A DNA stretch of 64,000 bases from an unidentified bacterial endosymbiont (GTDB lineage Bacteria; Pseudomonadota; Gammaproteobacteria; Enterobacterales; Enterobacteriaceae). Within the stretch, counting starts at the first letter, position 1, and each line of letters opens with the position of its first letter. The notes under the pieces were generated by a model. The model did not search any database. It was not told the DNA's origin and saw nothing but the letters and a program-made list of their open reading frames with translations. This document shows positions 41,763-51,062 of this stretch, one piece after another. Location: positions 806,001-870,000 of the forward strand of contig NZ_OU963893.1 in NCBI RefSeq assembly GCF_918797525.1. The letters run 5' to 3'. The position numbers and the translations under genes were made by a program.

Positions 41763-42908
41763 ATGAAAATTGTAATCGCGCCAGACTCTTATAAAGAAAG
41801 CCTTTCTGCCACCGAGGTAGCTCAGGCGATAGAAAAAGGATTTCGGGAGATTTTCCCCGACGCACTTTATGTTTCTGTTCCTGTTGCTGATGGTGGAGAA
41901 GGAACGGTCGAAGCGATGATCGCCGCCACCCAGGGCACGGAACAGCACGCTGTGGTCACCGGCCCGTTGGGTGAAAAAGTGAATGCCTGCTGGGGCATGT
42001 CCGGCGATGGCAGCACGGCATTTATTGAGATGGCGGCTGCCAGCGGTCTGGCGCTTGTTCCTCCGGCCCAGCGTAACCCGCTGGTGACGACTTCACGTGG
42101 CACGGGAGAGCTGATCCTCAGCGCACTGGACAAAGGCGCGCGCAACATCATCATCGGTATTGGCGGCAGTTCAACCAACGACGGCGGCGCCGGTATGATG
42201 CAGGCGCTTGGGGCGAAGCTGACGGATGCGAACGGGACTGAGATAGGTTACGGCGGCGGTAGCCTGATGGCGCTCAACAGCATTGACGTCTCAGGGCTGG
42301 ATACCCGGCTCGAGGGCTGCACCCTCCGCGTTGCCTGCGATGTGACTAATCCGCTGGTAGGAGATAAAGGGGCGTCCCGGATCTTTGGCCCTCAGAAAGG
42401 GGCGACAGAGGGGATGATCCTCCAACTCGACGCCAGCCTCAGCCACTATGCCGACATCATCAAAAAATCCCTGCACATCGACGTGAAGCACGTTCCGGGT
42501 GCGGGAGCTGCCGGTGGAATGGGGGCAGCACTCATGGCATTTCTCGGCGCTGAGCTTAAAAGCGGCATTGAGATTGTCACCCAGGCGCTTAACCTCGAAG
42601 AGCATATACATGATTGTACTTGGGTGCTGACGGGGGAAGGGCGCATCGACAGCCAGAGCATTCACGGCAAAGTCCCGGTTGGTGTGGCAAACGTTGCCAA
42701 AAAATACCACAAGCCGGTGATTGGTATTGCCGGTAGCCTGACCCAGGACGTGGGCGTGGTACACCAGTATGGTATCGACGCGGTGTTCAGCGTGCTGACC
42801 ACTATTGGCTCGCTGGAGGAGGCTTTTCGCGGGGCCTATGACAACATTTATCGCGCGTCACGGAATATCGCAGCCACTTTGCAGGTGGGGATGCACACCC
42901 AAGGGTGA
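41763..42908 (+). CDS. garK: Glycerate 2-kinase GarK
   Basis: GarK phosphorylates D-glycerate to 2-phosphoglycerate, which enters glycolysis. The 381 residues belong to the GlxK/GarK family, with MKIVIAPDSYKESLSA, VPVADGGEGTVEA and GIGGSSTNDGGAGM. I start at MKIVIAPDS. Its stop codon lies in the -35 region of the rnpB promoter, so the two genes are as tightly packed as possible. Confidence 0.97.
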   Translation: MKIVIAPDSYKESLSATEVAQAIEKGFREIFPDALYVSVPVADGGEGTVEAMIAATQGTEQHAVVTGPLGEKVNACWGMSGDGSTAFIEMAAASGLALVPPAQRNPLVTTSRGTGELILSALDKGARNIIIGIGGSSTNDGGAGMMQALGAKLTDANGTEIGYGGGSLMALNSIDVSGLDTRLEGCTLRVACDVTNPLVGDKGASRIFGPQKGATEGMILQLDASLSHYADIIKKSLHIDVKHVPGAGAAGGMGAALMAFLGAELKSGIEIVTQALNLEEHIHDCTWVLTGEGRIDSQSIHGKVPVGVANVAKKYHKPVIGIAGSLTQDVGVVHQYGIDAVFSVLTTIGSLEEAFRGAYDNIYRASRNIAATLQVGMHTQG

Positions 42909-42933
42909 CAGCGGCGCGCAAACCCTCTATACT
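42905..42933 (+). promoter_or_regulatory. rnpB promoter
   Basis: GTGACA, 17 bases, TATACT, with the RNA starting at 42941. The -35 element overlaps the last codon and stop of garK. Confidence 0.75.
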
Positions 42934-42940
42934 TCGCGCC

Positions 42941-43301
<361 letters not shown>

Positions 43302-43320
<19 letters not shown>

Positions 43321-43529
43321 TCTTCTAAAACAATACGTTGGTGTGTCTCAGGTGCTGATGCGCTTAAATGAGATACGCCAACGGTTGTAACTTCAACCTT
43401 GCATTTCGGTGACATCTTTTGACGAAAGAGTGTTAAACAAATTAATATTTGTTCACTTTCCAGAAGCGCCGGGCTGTAAAGGCCAGCCCTGGTGGTTGCA
43501 CAACAATAGCGATAAGCATTGCAAAGCAT
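43302..43529 (-). CDS. Doubtful small ORF antisense to the rnpB end
   Basis: A 75-codon frame whose last codons are the complement of the rnpB 3' end. The translation (PALLESEQILICLTLF, VEVTTVGVSHLSASAPETH) is not recognised. It follows other minus-strand remnants and could be the end of a decayed gene. No good ribosome binding site; probably not expressed. Confidence 0.2.
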
Positions 43530-43548
43530 AAACCGGGCCCCGTCGATA

Positions 43549-43732
43549 TCACATATTCCCTTTCGTTCGTGAAAAGACCCAAATCATCATGATGACACAG
43601 CCGTAAAAATCCAAACAACAATCCTGAATCGCTTCCTCCAGTGTGCCAACCTGATGTTCAACAATATTTTTATCTTCTGCAAATAAGACTGAGTAAATCA
43701 GAACGTAGCTGAGCATCATCAGTTATTTTCAT
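43549..43732 (-). pseudogene. Small unrecognised gene with a frameshift
   Basis: ATG 43732 follows AAAGGACG at good spacing and opens MKITDDAQLRSDLLSLICRR before TAA at 43670. The adjacent frame then reads AEDKNIVEHQVGTLEEAIQD and onward to a TGA at 43549. Total length is 3n+1, so removing one base would give a single 60-residue protein with a hydrophobic end (CVIMMIWVF). A good ribosome binding site and a coherent two-frame product suggest a recently broken small gene, possibly an immunity or chaperone-like protein next to an effector gene; that role is guesswork. Confidence 0.4.
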
Positions 43733-43798
43733 GTCACTTCGTCCTTTACCTAAAATACAGAGATCAGCCAACATGGATTGCGCTTTCTATCATACTAA

Positions 43799-44035
43799 TC
43801 AACGCAAGCGCATTCCAGCCCTAACGCCTTCATCGCTATCGTTAATATTATCTCTTTTTAGGGAGTGTTTAACGGCGAGCGCTAAAGGCAATTTAGTCCC
43901 TTCTACATGAATGTTGAGCAGGTTAGCATCGCTCAGGTTAATTTCTTTCAGCTTGATAATTCCATCATCGTTTAATATTCCTTTAATACAGATAGTGTCG
44001 GGTTTTAACCCTATTGTGGGCCTGGTGTCTGGGTG
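43799..44035 (-). pseudogene. C-terminal remnant of an unrecognised gene
   Basis: An open frame of 78 codons follows a TAG at 44036-44038, with no start codon before its last few residues. It reads PDTICIKGILNDDGIIKLKE, then INLSDANLLNIHVEGTKLP and a charged end. Composition looks coding. It is the tail of a lost gene, not recognised, in the accessory segment between rnpB and cyuP. Confidence 0.4.
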
Positions 44036-44182
44036 CTATGACTAGTCAATAATGACAGATGTAAAAACATGTTGGTTAATGGAGATTCGCCGCCTTTTAT
44101 CATCGTCAGTTAATGCCGCAGACTCTTCAGGCATCGTTGCGATAAGCGATGGAACCCTACCTGGCTTATGGAGATATTCGCT

Positions 44183-45695
44183 ATGTCATACCCTGTAACA
44201 GCCTCAGCAGCGATCCAGCCGGTTTTCGGGCAGTTCCCGTCACTGAGTGACGACAAAGCTACCGAGCTGAGTAGGGCTTTTCGCCTCGGTTTTGATAACT
44301 ATGGTAATTCTCACTCCGATCTGGCGCTAAGCCGGGCGGTCACCAGCCTTCGGGACACGTTCCCGAAATTATCCCTCTGGGAGCGTATCAAGGATTTTTT
44401 CGGGCTAAGCGACACTGCAGATACCCAGCGGGATGCCGCCATCCTGTATGCATACTCAGAACTGACGATGTTAAGGCCGAATAACGGTGATAACGATGCT
44501 CTTTCTGAGGCGCTGGCCCGTTTGATGCAGCAGACGTACGGCCTGGAAACCAGAGACATTCGTATGGACGCTCTCGCGACAGAGGCGGTGGTCCGACTAC
44601 TGGATCGACATCCGCTGCTCGCCAGCTTCATCACGCTGAAGGATGCCGCTCTGACTACCGATCCTTCTGGTGTCATTTGTCTGCGCGGAGAGCTTTTCTT
44701 CAAGGACGGGATCGTGCCGGACTTCCTGTCAGGTGTGCGGCTGCCTTTGCTTGCACAAACAGACAGTCCTCGAGCCTCAGAGACCACATGGCTGAATTTT
44801 CTGACCTGTCAGGCAAGAAATGCCGACGGCGAAACTCTTGTAACCCTCTTCAGGAATCTGGAGCTGGACACCCAAATGCAATTGTGGCGACAGGCTATGA
44901 TGCAGGGTTTCCCCGTTGCAGCGCTGTTTGCCCAGGACGGTCTTCTCAACGGCGAGCTGATCGCTCCTCAAGATACGCACGTCTGGAAGGTCAGTAGCTG
45001 GGAAACCTTGTGCAAGGTGTATTCTGCACTGACACAGCCTGAACATGCAAAACCCCCCTGCGCCATCGTGATGGACGACTGCACCTTTGAACATCAAATC
45101 TCGAAGGGCGAAGAGTTTAATGAGATAGTGAAAGATCTGCCCAGGGGAGGGCTAAGCCATACTGATATCACGGTGAATGGTGTGTTGCTGCCCTCTGCGA
45201 TGCTGGAGCGTATGGAAAATAGTGTAAGGGCTGTCATAAATGATCAACACAACGCGATGGCCAACGCCGTCGCAAAAATCAGTGAGATCTGGACCGATGA
45301 GTTACAGGACGCGCTGAAGTATGACAAGGTCACTGCGACCAAAGTGGCAGCCATCATCAGTTATGCGGCTTTCCAGGGGGGGGGCGGGGAGAGGCTGTTC
45401 CGGTTTGCTTGCTAAAACCGGTAAACCGCTTGGCGTAAAGAAAGATCTGCAGAAAAATCACTCCGTAATGCATATTGACCTGCGACAGGACGGCAGCGCC
45501 TTCGTTGCACAAGCTGAGTACTGGCAGTTTAACGCGGGAACTCACTCTGGCGCTGGAGGCGTGGTGTTCTGCCTTCCTGCAGGAGAGAAGGAAACCGTCA
45601 TGCAAAGGGCTGTGGCGTACACCACAGAGCCAATCAGGGTGTCGGGATATGGCATAACTTATCTGGACGGGTCAGCATTTCCGGCGAACCCGTAA
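44183..45695 (+). pseudogene. Effector-like gene interrupted at a G9 tract (possible phase-variable)
   Basis: From ATG 44183 (GGAG nine bases upstream; an in-frame ATG at 44168 is the alternative) the frame runs to TAA 45413-45415. A second frame continues the coding sense to TAA 45693-45695. The switch is at nine G, 45376-45384. With eight G the frame is continuous for 503 residues. Residues 61-73 read PKLSLWERIKDFF, close to LPELSLWEKIKAYF of Salmonella SseJ and LWEKIKDFF of SifA, the WEK(I/M)xxFF translocation motif of SPI-2 type III effectors. The rest (FITLKDAALTTDPSG, CAIVMDDCTFEHQ, HIDLRQDGSAFVAQAEYWQF) is not recognised. No secretion machinery is in the window. Whether the tract is variable, a fixed frameshift or a sequencing error is unknown. 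Confidence 0.55.
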
Positions 45696-46133
45696 ATGTT
45701 ATTTTGGTCGTCCCCTGGACGAGATGCGTCTGGTGAGCCGGGTCTTAAGAGATAAGACTTTTCAAAAAGACCCCAGGCTAATTCATCACAAACTTAGCAA
45801 CAGCGCCCGCTTAACTATCCTGACATACGCGCCACAGCAGGGCGTGTTTTCGCAGTCAGTATGACGCAAGTCCGTCCCCCCCCTTCTGCTTAGGCATTTT
45901 ATTCTTTGAGCAAGATCACCTTTAGGAAAATACAGCAAAAAACTAACTTTAAAAGGAAATAATTTCTCCTTTCTGCATAAAACCATACAAAAGTTGTGAC
46001 TTTTTTCTCTCACGTTCATCGTATGATCTTTTCATACCAATAACTCGCACCTGCAGCCATCTGACTCATTATCGCTGGTGGGCAGAAACAAATAAAAATA
46101 ATTCTATACCCTACAAATTAAGCGAGTGTATTT
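45696..46133. promoter_or_regulatory. Spacer and cyuP promoter region
   Basis: No supported gene. A weak terminator (GTCTTA-AGAGA-TAAGAC then TTTT, 45742-45762) follows the effector-like gene. Closer to cyuP, GTATGA-TCTTT-TCATAC (46021-46037) is a perfect short inverted repeat and a possible operator. The stretch is AT-rich. Confidence 0.45.
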
Positions 46134-47465
46134 ATGGATACGTCAACAAACGGCAGTGTGGTTGTGAGTGATTCTCCTGCGGCAAGGCGGGCAGGAATGA
46201 GCGAAAGTGAGTGGCGAGAGGCCATTAAATTCGATAGCACCGATACGGGTTGGGTCATCATGAGTATTGGAATGGCTATCGGTGCGGGAATTGTTTTTCT
46301 CCCGGTGCAGGTAGGGTTAATGGGGTTATGGGTATTTTTACTCTCATCAATTATTGGTTATCCGGCTATGTACCTCTTTCAACGATTGTTTATTAATACG
46401 CTGGCAGAGTCGCCCGAATGTAAAGACTACCCAAGTATCATTAGCGGCTATCTCGGAAAAAACTGGGGAGTATTATTAGGCGCTCTTTATTTCGTAATGC
46501 TTGTGATCTGGATGTTTGTCTATGCCACGGCTATTACCAATGACAGTGCTTCGTATTTACATACTTTTGGCATAACGGATGGCCTGCTCTCAGAAAATCC
46601 GTTCTATGGTTTATTCCTGATCTGTATTCTGGTGGCCATCTCCTCGCGGGGTGAAAAGCTGCTATTTAAAGTCTCCAGCCTGATGGTACTGACAAAGCTG
46701 CTGGTGGTCGCAGCGCTGGGACTGTCGATGATTGGACTTTGGCATCTAGTCAATGCTGGTACGTTGCCCCCAGTAGGACTGCTAATAAAAAATGCCATTA
46801 TTACGTTGCCCTTTACCCTGACATCAATTCTTTTTATTCAGACATTAAGCCCGATGGTAATTTCCTATCGCTCACGGGAAAAGTCTGTAGATGTTGCGCG
46901 GCATAAAGCGCTACGAGCGATGAATATTGCCTTTGGCGTGCTGTTTGTCACGGTCTTCTTCTATGCGGTCTCCTTCACTCTGGCGATGGGGCATGAAGAA
47001 GCAGTAAAAGCCTATGAGCAGAATATCTCTGCCCTGGCGATTGCGGCGCAGTTTATCAGCGGTGACGGTGCGGGCTGGGTGAAAATCGTCAGCGTTATCC
47101 TGAATATTTTCGCCGTTATGACCGCATTCTTCGGTGTTTATCTTGGCTTTCGTGAGGCCACGCAGGGCATCGTAATGAACATTCTGCGTCGCAAAATGCT
47201 GGCAGAGAATATCAATGAACGCGCCGTGCAGCGCGGAATCATGCTATTTGCCATTCTGCTGGCCTGGAGCGCCATTGTGTTAAACGCTCCAGTGCTGAGC
47301 TTTACATCCGTTTGCAGCCCAATCTTTGGGGTAGTGGGTTGCCTGATCCCTGCATGGTTGGTCTATAAAGTACCGACTCTGCAGAAATATAGAGGCGCAT
47401 CTCTGGTGATTATTGTCATCACTGGACTGTTGCTTTGTGTTTCTCCTTTCCTCGCGTTTTCTTGA
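46134..47465 (+). CDS. cyuP: Cysteine/serine permease CyuP (YhaO)
   Basis: An HAAAP-family membrane transporter of 443 residues, equal to E. coli YhaO. About eleven hydrophobic segments, with [20 protein letters not shown] at the first and [19 protein letters not shown] in the middle. In E. coli it imports cysteine for anaerobic breakdown by CyuA. The N-terminal 17 residues differ from E. coli. Followed by cyuA after 20 bases. Confidence 0.93.
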   Translation: MDTSTNGSVVVSDSPAARRAGMSESEWREAIKFDSTDTGWVIMSIGMAIGAGIVFLPVQVGLMGLWVFLLSSIIGYPAMYLFQRLFINTLAESPECKDYPSIISGYLGKNWGVLLGALYFVMLVIWMFVYATAITNDSASYLHTFGITDGLLSENPFYGLFLICILVAISSRGEKLLFKVSSLMVLTKLLVVAALGLSMIGLWHLVNAGTLPPVGLLIKNAIITLPFTLTSILFIQTLSPMVISYRSREKSVDVARHKALRAMNIAFGVLFVTVFFYAVSFTLAMGHEEAVKAYEQNISALAIAAQFISGDGAGWVKIVSVILNIFAVMTAFFGVYLGFREATQGIVMNILRRKMLAENINERAVQRGIMLFAILLAWSAIVLNAPVLSFTSVCSPIFGVVGCLIPAWLVYKVPTLQKYRGASLVIIVITGLLLCVSPFLAFS

Positions 47466-47485
47466 GGGTAATTAAGGCCGTAACG

Positions 47486-48787
47486 ATGTCTAAGCAAATT
47501 AATCCTTTATGGAATCATTTTATTCATGCTGTGCAGGAGGAGGTAAAGCCTGCGCTGGGGTGTACGGAACCTGTCTCGCTGGCACTGGCCTGCGCGATGG
47601 CTGCCGGGCAGCTTTCCGGTGAGATAACGCGAATTGAGGCGTGGGTATCGCCGAACCTGATGAAAAACGGACTTGGCGTAACGGTGCCCGGCACCGGCAT
47701 GGTCGGATTGCCCATCGCGGCGGCGCTCGGCGCGCTCGGTGGAAATGCACAGGCCGGGCTGGAAGTGCTGAAAGACGCGTCGGCTGATGCGCTGGCACGC
47801 GCCAAAGCGATGCTCAAAGCGGGACTGGTGCAGGTGAAATTGCAGGAACCTTGCGATGAGATCCTCTATTCACGTGCCTGCGTTTACGCCGGAGAGTCTT
47901 CGGCCATGGTGACCATCGCGGGCGGGCATACCCGGGTGGTAGAGGTGGTTTGCCAGGGCGAAACGCGCTTTACGCTTGACGATCGTCAGAGCCAGGCTAA
48001 GGACGACCCGCTGGCGGTGCTCTCGAACACGACGCTGTCGCAGATCCTTGAGTTTGTAGAGCAGGTGCCGTTCGACGCGATCCGCTTCATCCTCGATGCG
48101 GGGCGTCTGAACGATGCGCTCTCCCGTGAAGGTTTACGTAGTAAGTGGGGGCTGCACATTGGCGCGACGCTTGATAAGCAACGCGCATGTGGATGGGTGG
48201 CGAAGGATCTGGGCTCAGACATTGTTATCCGTACCAGTGCGGCCTCTGATGCGCGGATGGGCGGTGCGACGCTGCCAGCTATGAGTAACTCTGGTTCCGG
48301 TAATCAAGGGATCACGGCCACTATGCCAATCGTTGTGGTTGCTGAGCACATTCAGGCTGCTGAAGAACGGCTTGCGCGAGCGCTGATGCTCTCGCATCTG
48401 TCGGCCATCTATATTCACTACCAGCTCCCACGCCTGTCAGCGTTATGCGCCGCCACCACCGCAGGCATGGGGGCGGCGGCAGGGATGGCGTGGCTGTTGG
48501 GCGGAACATACCCGACGATAGCAATGGCCATCGGGAGTATGATAGGCGATGTCAGCGGGATGATCTGCGATGGGGCTTCAAACAGCTGCGCGATGAAAGT
48601 CTCAACCAGCGTCGCCAGTGCTTGGAAGGCGGTGATGATGGCGCTGGATGATTCAGCCGTAACGGGTAACGAGGGGATTGTTGCGCACGATGTGGAGCAG
48701 TCTATTTCGAACCTTTGCGCGTTAGCGTGTCGCTCAATGCAGGCGACGGACAGGCAAATTATTGAGATTATGGCGAGTAAGGTGTAG
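47486..48787 (+). CDS. cyuA: L-cysteine desulfidase CyuA (YhaM)
   Basis: An iron-sulfur enzyme of the UPF0597 / serine-dehydratase-like family that breaks cysteine into pyruvate, ammonia and sulfide. The 433 residues carry [12 protein letters not shown] near the start, and the later cysteines in [14 protein letters not shown] typical of cluster binding. I start at MSKQINPLW; an earlier in-frame start would overlap cyuP. In an operon with cyuP. The yhaL gene that follows in E. coli is absent. Confidence 0.93.
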   Translation: MSKQINPLWNHFIHAVQEEVKPALGCTEPVSLALACAMAAGQLSGEITRIEAWVSPNLMKNGLGVTVPGTGMVGLPIAAALGALGGNAQAGLEVLKDASADALARAKAMLKAGLVQVKLQEPCDEILYSRACVYAGESSAMVTIAGGHTRVVEVVCQGETRFTLDDRQSQAKDDPLAVLSNTTLSQILEFVEQVPFDAIRFILDAGRLNDALSREGLRSKWGLHIGATLDKQRACGWVAKDLGSDIVIRTSAASDARMGGATLPAMSNSGSGNQGITATMPIVVVAEHIQAAEERLARALMLSHLSAIYIHYQLPRLSALCAATTAGMGAAAGMAWLLGGTYPTIAMAIGSMIGDVSGMICDGASNSCAMKVSTSVASAWKAVMMALDDSAVTGNEGIVAHDVEQSISNLCALACRSMQATDRQIIEIMASKV

Positions 48788-48793
48788 TGATCG

Positions 48794-48840
48794 CCTCTCA
48801 CCCCGACCCCGGTTGGGAGAAGGTCAGGGTGAGGGGACGG
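48794..48840. repeat. Enterobacterial intergenic palindrome
   Basis: CTCACCCCGACCCC, then GGTTGGGAGAAGGTCAGGGTGAG, forms an imperfect palindrome between convergent cyuA and yhaK. A related one (ACCCCAGCCCTC / GAGGGCTGGGGT) lies at 62941-62969. It probably ends both transcripts. Confidence 0.5.
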
Positions 48841-48847
48841 GTTCACA

Positions 48848-49549
48848 TCACACCGGCAAATCAATCAACAGCGCGCGCAGCGGCGTATCGGCCACCAGGG
48901 TAATATTCGCTTCATCGCGAATAAACGCCCCGTCACCGCAGGTGAGCGCTTCTTTCTCTTCCGTATGCGTTAACGCATGCACCGTACCGTGTATTGATTG
49001 CAGATAGGCGCGCGGGCCATGAAGCTGGAAGCTCGCCTGTCCACCTTTATTCAGGTCGATATGGTGCAGCCATACCTGCTGGCGCAGTTGCAGGCTGCCG
49101 TTGCTGCCATCGGGCGTGGCAATCAACTGCTGCTTGTCATCTTTCAGATCGATTTTTTGCACTAGCGGGTTTTCCCGCTCAGAGCAGGCATCCAGCCACA
49201 GTTGCATGCGGGTCAGGGTCTTATCCTTGCTGAGGTTATGCTCGCTGTAGCTGATACCAGGCTGCGTGGAAATTAACACCGCTTCGCCTGCCTTTGCCTG
49301 AACATGATTGCCCTCGCTATCGCGGTATTCTGCCTCGCCTTCCAGGATCAGGTTCAGGATATCGACTTTCGGGTACGTACGCGGCTGGAAAGCGCTGGCC
49401 GGGGCGAGCACTTCCTGGTTCAACACGCGCAATGAGGCGTAACCGAGCAGTTTTGGGTCAAAGTAGTGTCCAAAGGAAAAGGTGTAGCGGGCCTGCAGCC
49501 AACCGAAATCGGCTTGTCCGCACTGTTTAGCTGTTCTTGTCGTAATCAT
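48848..49549 (-). CDS. yhaK: Redox-sensitive bicupin YhaK
   Basis: A pirin-family bicupin of 233 residues, equal to E. coli YhaK. FGHYFDPKLLGYASLRVLN opens the first cupin domain, with EGEAEYRDSEGN and the second domain from about residue 130. It is cytosolic and has been described as sensitive to reactive oxygen; metal ligands of true pirins are partly missing. Divergent from yhaJ, whose product likely regulates it. Confidence 0.93.
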   Translation of the reverse strand: MITTRTAKQCGQADFGWLQARYTFSFGHYFDPKLLGYASLRVLNQEVLAPASAFQPRTYPKVDILNLILEGEAEYRDSEGNHVQAKAGEAVLISTQPGISYSEHNLSKDKTLTRMQLWLDACSERENPLVQKIDLKDDKQQLIATPDGSNGSLQLRQQVWLHHIDLNKGGQASFQLHGPRAYLQSIHGTVHALTHTEEKEALTCGDGAFIRDEANITLVADTPLRALLIDLPV

Positions 49550-49653
49550 AAACGTGACCTCTCTTTACACTAAAACAATGGTAAAGGTATGGACGCTTGA
49601 TTGTTAGCCAGATATTCTGCCCGGTATGTTCAAATTTCCTGAATGAGAACGAG

Positions 49654-50556
49654 ATGGCTAAAGAGAGAGCATTGACGCTTGAGGCGCTTCGCGTCATGGA
49701 CGCAATAGACAGACGCGGCAGTTTTGCCGCGGCCGCTGATGAACTGGGGCGCGTTCCATCTGCGCTAAGCTACACCATGCAGAAGCTGGAGGAAGAGCTG
49801 GACGTGGTGCTCTTTGACCGCTCAGGTCATCGAACAAAATTCACCAACGTGGGGCGGATGCTGCTGGAGCGCGGTCGCGTCCTGCTGGAGGCGGCAGACA
49901 AGCTAACGACCGATGCGGAAGCGCTGGCGCGCGGCTGGGAAACTCATCTGACGCTGGTTACCGAGGCGCTGGTGCCTACCGAGGCGCTGTTCCCGCTGGT
50001 GGACAGGCTGGCGGGTAAAGCTAACACCCAATTGTCCATCATCACCGAAGTGCTGGCAGGGGCCTGGGAGCGGCTGGAGACGGGCAGGGCGGATATTGTG
50101 ATTGCGCCGGACATGCACTTTCGTTCATCTTCAGAAATCAATTCCCGCAAGCTTTACAGCGTGTTAAACGTTTACGTGGCCGCGCCAGACCATCCAATTC
50201 ACCAGGAGCCGGAACCGCTGTCTGAAGTTACCCGCGTGAAGTATCGCGGCGTCGCGGTTGCAGACACAGCACGTGAACGCCCGGTATTGACGGTGCAGTT
50301 GCTGGATAAACAGCCGCGTCTGACGGTGACCTCTCTTGAGGACAAACGTCAGGCTTTGCTGGCGGGGTTAGGGGTCGCGACCATGCCGTATCCATTCGTC
50401 GAAAAAGACATTGCCGAAGGGCGGCTGCGGGTCGTCAGCCCGGAGTACACCAGCGAAGTGGACATCATTATGGCATGGCGGCGTGACAGCATGGGCGAAG
50501 CCAAATCCTGGTGCCTGCGCGAAATTCCGAAGCTCTTTGCCCACAACAACAAATAA
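49654..50556 (+). CDS. yhaJ: LysR-family regulator YhaJ
   Basis: A 300-residue LysR-type regulator. The N-terminal winged helix-turn-helix reads TLEALRVMDAIDRRGSFAAA and DELGRVPSALSYTMQKLE, and an effector-binding domain follows. E. coli YhaJ responds to nitroaromatics and affects virulence in pathogenic strains. I start at MAKERALTL; the 19 codons upstream in frame overlap the promoter region. Divergent from yhaK. Confidence 0.94.
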   Translation: MAKERALTLEALRVMDAIDRRGSFAAAADELGRVPSALSYTMQKLEEELDVVLFDRSGHRTKFTNVGRMLLERGRVLLEAADKLTTDAEALARGWETHLTLVTEALVPTEALFPLVDRLAGKANTQLSIITEVLAGAWERLETGRADIVIAPDMHFRSSSEINSRKLYSVLNVYVAAPDHPIHQEPEPLSEVTRVKYRGVAVADTARERPVLTVQLLDKQPRLTVTSLEDKRQALLAGLGVATMPYPFVEKDIAEGRLRVVSPEYTSEVDIIMAWRRDSMGEAKSWCLREIPKLFAHNNK

Positions 50557-50562
50557 GCGTTC

Positions 50563-50586
50563 AGGCCCGGTGGTAACACCGGGCTG
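50563..50586. terminator. Hairpin after yhaJ
   Basis: GCCCGGTG-GTAA-CACCGGGC, perfect eight-pair stem with TGTGTTT on the plus side, between convergent yhaJ and yhaH. It resembles half of the REP-like elements seen elsewhere here. Confidence 0.6.
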
Positions 50587-50589
50587 TGT

Positions 50590-50955
50590 TTATACGGCGG
50601 GCTTGGGGTCGGGACCAAAGCGGTTTTCACCCGGTGTACCGTTCTGACAGTAGAAGACCAACATAATTAACCAGCCGATAATCGGGATCAAGAGCAACAG
50701 AAGCCACCATGCTGAACGGTCAGTATCGTGCAGCCGTCGGAACTGTAAGGCCCAGGATGGCAGCAGTATGAAAATGCCATAAATTGAGGTAAGCACACCT
50801 TCCCCACCAGCCCGTTCCCAACCGAGTATTTTATCGACGATGCTCAGCACCATAAGGAGAATGAAGTTCACCAGAACAAACATCCAATATTCTTTGCGGC
50901 GGGCGCGGCCACCAAATCCAACATAGTTGCGCAGTACTTTCAAATACCAGTCCAT
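50590..50955 (-). CDS. yhaH: DUF805 inner-membrane protein YhaH
   Basis: A 121-residue DUF805 membrane protein with hydrophobic segments FVLVNFILLMVLSIVD and LLLLLIPIIGWLIMLVF. The family's RRLHDTDRSAWW motif lies between them. Function unknown. I start at MDWYLKVLRNYVGF, the family's usual beginning; five upstream residues are dropped. The related yhaI is not next to it, unlike E. coli. Confidence 0.92.
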   Translation of the reverse strand: MDWYLKVLRNYVGFGGRARRKEYWMFVLVNFILLMVLSIVDKILGWERAGGEGVLTSIYGIFILLPSWALQFRRLHDTDRSAWWLLLLLIPIIGWLIMLVFYCQNGTPGENRFGPDPKPAV

Positions 50956-51062
50956 TTTTCCTTGCCTCAATAATCAGTCAATCACTTGTTTTCTAAGCGA
51001 TCGAGATAAGGATAGATGGATATTGTGAATTAAAAAAGGACATCTATTGATGCCCTATATAT

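Noticed and set aside
45786..46019. Minus-strand 77-codon frame upstream of cyuP
   Set aside because: No ribosome binding site, odd composition, and it covers the likely cyuP promoter region.
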